A stretch of 10,092 nucleotides of DNA. It comes from Burkholderiales bacterium (lineage in GTDB: Bacteria; Pseudomonadota; Gammaproteobacteria; Burkholderiales; Burkholderiaceae_F). The DNA lies in NCBI GenBank assembly GCA_021298875.1, contig JAJTHJ010000203.1, forward strand, positions 1-10,092, in the 5' to 3' direction. Position numbers and translations under genes: made by a program. Under the pieces are notes generated by a model. That model had not been told where the DNA came from. It did no database searches and was given only the letters and a program-made list of their open reading frames with translations. Positions 4,851 to 10,092 of the stretch are shown here, one piece after another. Positions within the stretch are counted from its first letter, which is position 1. Every line of letters starts with the position of its first letter.

Positions 4851-7786
4851 CGCGCACTCTCCCTCAAGTCGATCGTCCGCGCGAGGTTCGCGCGCAATCC
4901 CTGGTCCATCTGCTGCAAATACGCCGACGCTCGCGCCGCACGGCTCTCGTTGAACGGTCGGATCTGCAACAGCCACATCCGCCCGCCAACGAAGCCGAAC
5001 TCCACGTCGGCTGCGACCGGCTTGCCGTCCTCGCCCAGTTGCGGGAACTGGCGCGGGATCGCATCGGCAAACTCGATCAACTGCCGCGCCTCGCCGGGTT
5101 TGAGCAGCGTCTCGGCGCCGCTCACCGGCAGTCGCTCGATGCCGCCCTTGGGCGAGGGCACCATCTTGCGCGGCGTGGTCGCACTCGCCATCAGCCGCAG
5201 GTTACCGGTGGCGCGTGCGATGCGCACCGACTCGGCAGCCTGCCCCTCGACCGCGCCGCCCACGCCTTCGTTGACAGCGACCGACAGGATGCCGGGGCCA
5301 CCCGTATCCACGTCCTGCGTGATCATCACGCCGGAGATGTCCGACGGCACCGTGCGCAGCAGCAGTACCGCCGGGTACAGATGCTCCGGCCCCTTCATGT
5401 GCGCCTGTCGCCAAGCCCAGGCGCGCGGCGTGTAGGGCGAGGCCCAGACTTCGTTGAGCGCGCGGATGAGGTTGTCGAAGCCCACGACGTTGAACACGGT
5501 CAGGTTCATCCCTGCGCCGGTGAAGCCCGGCAGGTCTTCGGCATTGGTGTCGGAGCGGACGAACACGCCGCCGTTGAAGTCCCCGCCAAACTCGCGCGCC
5601 ATCGCCTCGCGCAGCTTGCGGCGGAACTCGGGGCCGGGGTCGGTGCTGACGACAATCGAGTAAATCTCGGCGCGCAGCTTTTCCCCGGCCGCCGCGGCCT
5701 GGGGCGAGCCGGGCGGCAGGGACTCAAGCTGGCGAAAGCTATCGACCATCCACTGATACACCGTGCGATTGCCGTCGCGGTAGGGCTTATCGAGCACGGC
5801 CTGCTTGTACAGGCCAAAGGGGATCGCCACCCCCGGCGCAACGCGGTCGGGGAAGTGCGATTTCAATTCGCCCAACTTTGCCGCCTTGGGGCCGACGATG
5901 CGGCCGGAGTCCGCCGCGCGCAGCTTGTCGAGGCTGATGAAGTCGCGTTGGCTGAGATCGAGCTTCTTGAGATCGACCTCGAACACCACGTCGGCGGCGG
6001 CGGTCTTCTGTGTGCCGAAGGCCGCATCCCACTGCGGGCCGTCGGGCGCGATCTCCACGCGGCCGGCGGCGCTGACCGCCAGCACGATGCGCTGGCCGTC
6101 GTGCTTGCGCAGTTCGGGCAGCAGCGACTCGTCCACCGCCACGTTGGGGATGCCCAGGTTGCGCGCCAGCAATTGCACGTGCGAGATCGGGTTGCCCGCA
6201 CCGGCGGTGAGGATGCCAGCGACCGGCGGCAACTCGGAGACGGTTTCCGGCAGCAGGTAGATGCCGTCGGGCTTGAAGTCGCCCACGCGCCGCATGTCGG
6301 GCGACGCGCGCAGCACGCCGCGCGCCAGCCCCGGGTTGAGCGCATTGAAGCCCGTGCCGCGCTCGGCGCCAAAGAGCTTGTGCTGCACGCCGGCGGCATG
6401 GTTGGCGTCGCGCGCCAAGAGGTCCAGCGTTTGCGAGTAGAAAAAGAGCGGGCTGCCGCGCAACTGGTCCTGGCCAAAACCGTGCGCCAGCGGCTCGATC
6501 TCGCCCAGCTTGGCCATCGCCTCGCCAAAGTGCAGCGCGAGCGCCTGCGTGCCCCAGCCGGGCACCAGTCCCAGATAACGCAACGCGCGCAGATAGTCGC
6601 CCAGCGCAATCTGCTCGACCTTCAGCTTGGCGAGCGACTCGCGCAGCGCCGCGCGCTCGCGCCCGTTGACCATGCCGGCGCCGTAGGCGGCTGCGACCGC
6701 GCCGCCGAGCAGCGCGATGTCGGTGGCGCGCGGCACGCGCTCGGTGGCCGCGCGCAACTCGGACGCGGCGCGGAAGTGCTCGGCCTCCACCGCCAGCGAC
6801 AGGTCGAGTACGCGCAGCCGCGCGCTCGCCTGCGGCAGCTTGGGCAGCGCATCGCGCAGATCGGCCAAGAGCCACGCGCTGGTGAGGAAGCGGTTGCCCG
6901 CGCTCTTGTCCTTCAGCCAGGCGCTGCGCGCATCGCGCAATGTTTGCTGCACGGCCGGCACCGGCAGCGCCTGCGCAGCGGCTTCCAGTTGCTGGTCGAG
7001 CGGTGTGGGGGCATACAGCGCGTCGATGGCGGTGGCGAGTTCCTTTGCGGCGTTCGCCAGCGCCGGGTCCTTGGCGCGTGCCGCGTACTCGCGTACGGCG
7101 GTCGCGTCGCTAGCCGCTGGGCTGCCGTGGATCTTCACCCGCAACGGCGCGAAGCTCGCGTCGCGGTCGGCCAGCGCCGCGGCTTGCTGCCGCACCTTTT
7201 GTGCCGAGGCGTTGTCCGCGCCATGCGGCAGCAGTCGCACGCCGGTGCGCAAGGCGAGGAAGCGGCGGCCGATCCACTCGTCGCGCGCGGCCATCGCCAC
7301 CAGCAGCGCGCGGGCGAACTCGCGTTCGTCCTCCTCCTGGATCGCGCCGCGGTAGAACTGCGCGCGCCGCATGATCCAGCCGTTGTCGGTGGCGATGAGA
7401 TAGCGCTCGACCAACCACTGCGCGTAGTCGTCGGCAAAGCCGGGCACGGCGACCGCGCTTTGCACGTCCATGCCGGCGAGCAGGGTGGCGATCAGATAGC
7501 CCTTGCCGCGCAGCTCCAGCGTGCGCTCGCTCCACTGCCCGTGCTGCCAGCCGGCGTCGCGCTTGGCGCAGGCAAAGTCGTTGGGCGGCAGCACGCGGCC
7601 GTCTTTGCAGAACCACTTGATCGCTGCAAACGGGCCGCGCGGGGATTCCTTCATCTCCGCGATCCAGGCGCGGTAGCGGGTTTCGCCGCCGGGCGCGGTG
7701 GCGGTGGCCTGGGCCGTGCCGGCGGCGGCCGTGCACAAGGCGGCACCGAGCAGGGCGGCAAAGCGGGAAGCGAAGCGAGAGGTCAT
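4847..7786 (-). CDS. Exported-looking dikinase with phosphohistidine domain and C-terminal ATP-grasp domain (glucan-water-dikinase-like)
   Basis: The 979-residue protein starts with a signal peptide (Arg at 4 and 8, core FAALLGAALCTAAAG, likely cleavage after A25-Q-A27). Residues 30-480 are mostly helical and unrecognised; they hold the only two mature cysteines (C60, C73). Residues 484-582 form a PEP-utiliser mobile domain with candidate phosphohistidine H536 in ISHVQLLARN. Residues 628-948 form a PPDK-type ATP-grasp domain: GPKAAKLGEL (K634), VAIPFGLY, VRSDTNAEDLPGFTGAG (R744), and E929/Q941 in VEFGF...LLQIRP. The PEP/pyruvate TIM barrel is absent and the domain order is reversed relative to PEP synthase, as in alpha-glucan, water dikinase, whose RSDSNGEDLEGYAGAG and SHVSVRARN motifs are also the closer match. 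The likely reaction is transfer of the ATP beta-phosphate through His to an unknown acceptor. A signal peptide on an ATP-using enzyme is a paradox. The start at 7786 gives the signal peptide, but no good ribosome site is seen. It lies 25 bp after the transporter gene and overlaps the hydrolase gene by ATGA. Confidence 0.85.
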   Translation of the reverse strand: MTSRFASRFAALLGAALCTAAAGTAQATATAPGGETRYRAWIAEMKESPRGPFAAIKWFCKDGRVLPPNDFACAKRDAGWQHGQWSERTLELRGKGYLIATLLAGMDVQSAVAVPGFADDYAQWLVERYLIATDNGWIMRRAQFYRGAIQEEDEREFARALLVAMAARDEWIGRRFLALRTGVRLLPHGADNASAQKVRQQAAALADRDASFAPLRVKIHGSPAASDATAVREYAARAKDPALANAAKELATAIDALYAPTPLDQQLEAAAQALPVPAVQQTLRDARSAWLKDKSAGNRFLTSAWLLADLRDALPKLPQASARLRVLDLSLAVEAEHFRAASELRAATERVPRATDIALLGGAVAAAYGAGMVNGRERAALRESLAKLKVEQIALGDYLRALRYLGLVPGWGTQALALHFGEAMAKLGEIEPLAHGFGQDQLRGSPLFFYSQTLDLLARDANHAAGVQHKLFGAERGTGFNALNPGLARGVLRASPDMRRVGDFKPDGIYLLPETVSELPPVAGILTAGAGNPISHVQLLARNLGIPNVAVDESLLPELRKHDGQRIVLAVSAAGRVEIAPDGPQWDAAFGTQKTAAADVVFEVDLKKLDLSQRDFISLDKLRAADSGRIVGPKAAKLGELKSHFPDRVAPGVAIPFGLYKQAVLDKPYRDGNRTVYQWMVDSFRQLESLPPGSPQAAAAGEKLRAEIYSIVVSTDPGPEFRRKLREAMAREFGGDFNGGVFVRSDTNAEDLPGFTGAGMNLTVFNVVGFDNLIRALNEVWASPYTPRAWAWRQAHMKGPEHLYPAVLLLRTVPSDISGVMITQDVDTGGPGILSVAVNEGVGGAVEGQAAESVRIARATGNLRLMASATTPRKMVPSPKGGIERLPVSGAETLLKPGEARQLIEFADAIPRQFPQLGEDGKPVAADVEFGFVGGRMWLLQIRPFNESRAARASAYLQQMDQGLRANLARTIDLRESAR
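4857..4863 (-). promoter_or_regulatory. Ribosome binding site for the coupled serine hydrolase start
   Basis: On the minus strand GGGAGAG ends 6 nt before ATG 4850. It lies within the last codons of the dikinase gene. With the ATGA overlap it supports 4850 (or the adjacent ATG at 4847) as the hydrolase start and suggests reinitiation by ribosomes finishing the dikinase. Confidence 0.65.
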
Positions 7787-7811
7787 GAACGGAAGCTTTC
7801 GAGCGGAAGAA

Positions 7812-10043
7812 TCACGGGGAACCCGGCGTTGCGGCATCGATGCCGCGCAGCACCGGCCAATGGAGTACGTCGTGCCAGACCGACCAGCGGCGGCGCGGCG
7901 GGTTGGCGCCCTGGCCCAGCACCCAGTAGTCGTGCGCGCGCCGCAGCGCGCCGGACGAGCGTTGCAGTTCCAGCCAGTTGTCGATGAAGGCCGCCAACTC
8001 GGAATGGCCGCTGCGCATGGCAATGCCGACCGGGACCGCCGGCGGATGCGGCTGCGGTACCACCACCGAGTACTGCGGATGCAGCAGCGACAGCGCGGCG
8101 GCCTCCTGCGCCAGCATCGCCATCGCATCCACTTCGGGGTGCCGGCCGCGGAAAAAGTCGCGCGGTGCGCCGATCGTGACGAAGCCCAGGTCCACACCCG
8201 GCAGCGCCGCGCGCAGCTTGTCACGCACGGCCGCATCTTCGGTGGCGATGCCCAGCACCAGCAGCCCGCGCCGACGCATCGCCGCGGCGGTGGCGAAGTC
8301 GTGCCGCTGCGCATCGGGCACCGCGAAGCCGATGATGCCGTCCAAATACGGGCGCGAGTAATGCAGTTGCGCCAGCAGCCGGTGCAGATAGGGCAGGCTC
8401 ATGATGACGTCGATGCGGTCGGCCGCCAGCAGCGCCACCAGCTCCGCCCAGGGCGCGCCGTAGAACTCGAGTTGCGCGACCCCCAGGTCGCGCGCCAGTG
8501 CGCCCGCCAGTTCGACGTCCATGCCGACCAGCGCACCGTCGCGGTTGCGGAAGCTGAAGGGCGGGCGGTCGATCACGTAGCCGACCCGCAGCGCGCCGCG
8601 CGCGCGGATGCGCTCGAACGCGCTGCCGGCGCCCGTCGCGGGCGGCGGCGGCTGGTCCAGCACGACCACCGGCAGCGGGCCGCGCGGCGCATGCATGGTC
8701 TCGAGCGCATCGCCGGTGCGGAACGTGGTGTCGACGGTCGCCGCCAGCAGTACGCGGGTGCCGAACAGCGCGGCCGCTGCCGCCAGCACCATTGCCACCG
8801 CGGCGGCCAGCACGCGCCGCGGCGCCCAGCGCAAGCCGTGGCTGGCCGCCACCGCGGCAGTCAGGCCGAAGGCGGTCAGCGCTGCGGCCGACACCATCGA
8901 GTCGAACTTGCCGGTCAGGATCGTCGTCGGGATGTACAGGTTGAAGTAGTCGTGCGGCAGCCCCACCAGATCCAGCAGGAAGGGCAGCGCCACCTGCGCC
9001 TTGGCGAAGTAGGCGAAGAGCCCTGCGCCGAAGAGGGTGGCGGTGTCGCCGCCGGTCAGCGGCGTGCCGTTGAGCCAGGCCACGTAAGGTACGAAGAGCA
9101 GCGTCAGCAGCCGGCCGGCGTTGGGGAAGACGAAGGCGAGCGGTACCAGCACCTCAATCGTCGCATCGGCCGTGGGCGAGGCGAGCTCGCGCTGCCGCAG
9201 CAGCTCGCGCATCCGTTCGATCAGGATCGGTAGCACGATGAAGACGCTATTGGCGACGAAGGCGGTCAGCAGCGCCGGGCCGGCCACGCCGACCGCGTCG
9301 CGGTAGGACAGTGGCGTCAGCGCAGTCACCACCAGCGGCAGCACCACGAAGGTGAGTAACAGCGCGCCCACCGCAAACAGGATGAAGTAGGCCTGCAGCC
9401 GTTGCAGGGTGGCCAGATCGAGCGTGCCCGCCGCCACCGCCGCGATCGCCAGCACGCCCAGCGGCGTGGTGCGGATCACGAACTGCGTGACCCGCACGAT
9501 CGCCTGCTCCAGCACCCGCAGCGCGTCCAGCAGCGGGCCCCGGCCCGGCACGCCGATCAGCGCGATACCCACCGCCAGCGAGAACAGCACCACCGCCGGC
9601 ACCACCGTATTGGCCAGGGCATTGAACGGATTGGCCGGCACGTAGGTCTCGATCAGCGACAGCGCCTGCCGCGGCTCGGTCAGTGCGTTGCTGAAGAACG
9701 AGGCGCTTTCCAGAACCGGCAGCGCCAGCGGCAGCAGCGCGAGGGTGGCGAGTGTCAGCGCCCAGAAGAGCAGCAGCAGCGCGCCGCCGGCACGCGCCAG
9801 CCGCCGCGCGCCGGCGGCGTCGAGCGCGCCCAACGCGACCACCAGCGTCAGCACCAGATACGGCAGCACCGTCATCTGCACCAGCCGGATGTAGATGTCC
9901 GCCAGCGGCTGCAGCAGCGCGGCTTCTTCGCCCATCGCCACGCCGAGCGCCAGACCCAGCGCCAGGCCGATCAGGATCTGCGTGGACAGACTGAGTTGCG
10001 GCCAGCGGCGGCGCTGGGGCAGGGAAGCGGCAGGCGCGTTCAC
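7812..10043 (-). CDS. DAACS/SDF-type symporter domain fused to a periplasmic solute-binding domain
   Basis: The 743-residue protein has two modules. Residues 18-405 are a multi-segment membrane domain resembling dicarboxylate/amino acid:cation symporters (TQILIGLALGLALGVAMGE, TVLPYLVLTLV, PANPFNALA). A further membrane segment (411-435) leads into a loop with PPPP (466-469), then a family-3 solute-binding domain at 475-710: RGALRVGYVIDRPPFSFRN, LVGMDVELAGALARDLGV, DVIMSL and HYSRPYLDGIIGFAVP. That domain should face the periplasm. The canonical symporter ligand signatures are not seen: NMDGT is replaced around FPNAGR (306-311), and the DxxRT of the last helix around KFDSMVSAA (379-387) lacks the Arg. 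It may thus carry a different solute or act as a receptor. The domain resembles polar amino acid binders, but the ligand cannot be named. It starts with GTG, overlapping the upstream stop as GTGA, and stops at TGA 7814-7812, 25 bp before the dikinase. Confidence 0.85.
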   Translation of the reverse strand: MNAPAASLPQRRRWPQLSLSTQILIGLALGLALGVAMGEEAALLQPLADIYIRLVQMTVLPYLVLTLVVALGALDAAGARRLARAGGALLLLFWALTLATLALLPLALPVLESASFFSNALTEPRQALSLIETYVPANPFNALANTVVPAVVLFSLAVGIALIGVPGRGPLLDALRVLEQAIVRVTQFVIRTTPLGVLAIAAVAAGTLDLATLQRLQAYFILFAVGALLLTFVVLPLVVTALTPLSYRDAVGVAGPALLTAFVANSVFIVLPILIERMRELLRQRELASPTADATIEVLVPLAFVFPNAGRLLTLLFVPYVAWLNGTPLTGGDTATLFGAGLFAYFAKAQVALPFLLDLVGLPHDYFNLYIPTTILTGKFDSMVSAAALTAFGLTAAVAASHGLRWAPRRVLAAAVAMVLAAAAALFGTRVLLAATVDTTFRTGDALETMHAPRGPLPVVVLDQPPPPATGAGSAFERIRARGALRVGYVIDRPPFSFRNRDGALVGMDVELAGALARDLGVAQLEFYGAPWAELVALLAADRIDVIMSLPYLHRLLAQLHYSRPYLDGIIGFAVPDAQRHDFATAAAMRRRGLLVLGIATEDAAVRDKLRAALPGVDLGFVTIGAPRDFFRGRHPEVDAMAMLAQEAAALSLLHPQYSVVVPQPHPPAVPVGIAMRSGHSELAAFIDNWLELQRSSGALRRAHDYWVLGQGANPPRRRWSVWHDVLHWPVLRGIDAATPGSP

Positions 10044-10092
10044 TTCTGCACCGGCGCGCTGCGCCGCCGAAACTCGATGCCGGTGGCTACCG
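10040..10092 (-). CDS. C-terminal end of an unidentified upstream operon gene (partial)
   Basis: The minus strand from the window edge reads VATGIEFRRRSAPVQK followed by TGA at 10042-10040. The stop overlaps the transporter's GTG start as GTGA, which is the main support that this is a real gene end and that the two are translationally coupled. Sixteen basic-rich residues are too few to name a family. The operon therefore begins outside the window. Confidence 0.5.
   Translation of the reverse strand, partial: VATGIEFRRRSAPVQK

Noticed and set aside
4847..7786. Annotation of the dikinase as PEP synthase or pyruvate, phosphate dikinase
   Set aside because: The PEP/pyruvate-binding TIM barrel is absent and the order of the His and ATP-grasp domains is reversed, so those names would mislead.
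5039..7987. A 982-codon open frame on the plus strand opposite the dikinase gene
   Set aside because: Its translation is low-complexity Arg/Gln/Ala/His-rich with no recognisable domain. It mirrors the GC-rich codon pattern of the real minus-strand gene, which has clear domain motifs.
7787..8314. Upstream extension of the dikinase frame to 8314
   Set aside because: It overlaps the solute-binding domain of the transporter gene, is Arg/Cys-rich out-of-frame sequence, and would bury the clear signal peptide that starts at 7786.

Overview
The window is GC-rich, by eye about two-thirds G+C with strong G/C preference at third codon positions. It is tightly packed bacterial chromosome. Kup and GabD resemble proteobacterial forms, and the overall style suggests a betaproteobacterium; that placement is an inference. 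No rRNA, tRNA, CRISPR array, insertion sequence or prophage gene is visible, and no stretch over 300 bases lacks a gene.

Layout. (1) Bases 1-149 (+) are the end of a Kup potassium transporter. It converges on gabD (183-1652, -), an aldehyde dehydrogenase of the succinate-semialdehyde type. A five-copy 7-bp tandem repeat fills the spacer and contains the gabD stop codon. (2) A short plus-strand cluster diverges from gabD. It encodes a secreted SxxK serine hydrolase (1761-2642), a GlsB/YeaQ-like membrane protein interrupted by TGA at codon 6 (2713-2964), and a Lys/Ala-rich coiled-coil protein with a histone-H1-like tail (3012-3410). A perfect 10-bp hairpin separates the first two. (3) The rest is one minus-strand operon, read from the right edge. 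It starts with the tail of an unknown gene, joined by a GTGA overlap to a 743-aa transporter (DAACS-type membrane domain fused to a periplasmic solute-binding domain). After 25 bp comes a 979-aa exported-looking dikinase, joined by an ATGA overlap to a 460-aa secreted SxxK serine hydrolase.

The minus-strand operon is the most interesting part. The dikinase has its phosphohistidine domain before its ATP-grasp domain and lacks the PEP/pyruvate TIM barrel. Its motifs resemble plant alpha-glucan, water dikinase more than PEP synthase, yet it starts with a good signal peptide. It is coupled to a sensor-like transporter and an envelope-type hydrolase, so the set looks like an undescribed envelope uptake or modification module. 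Its substrate cannot be read from the sequence. A second oddity is an 87-bp palindromic repeat inserted in frame between the start codon and the signal-peptide core of the operon's hydrolase; it adds 29 codons without breaking the frame.
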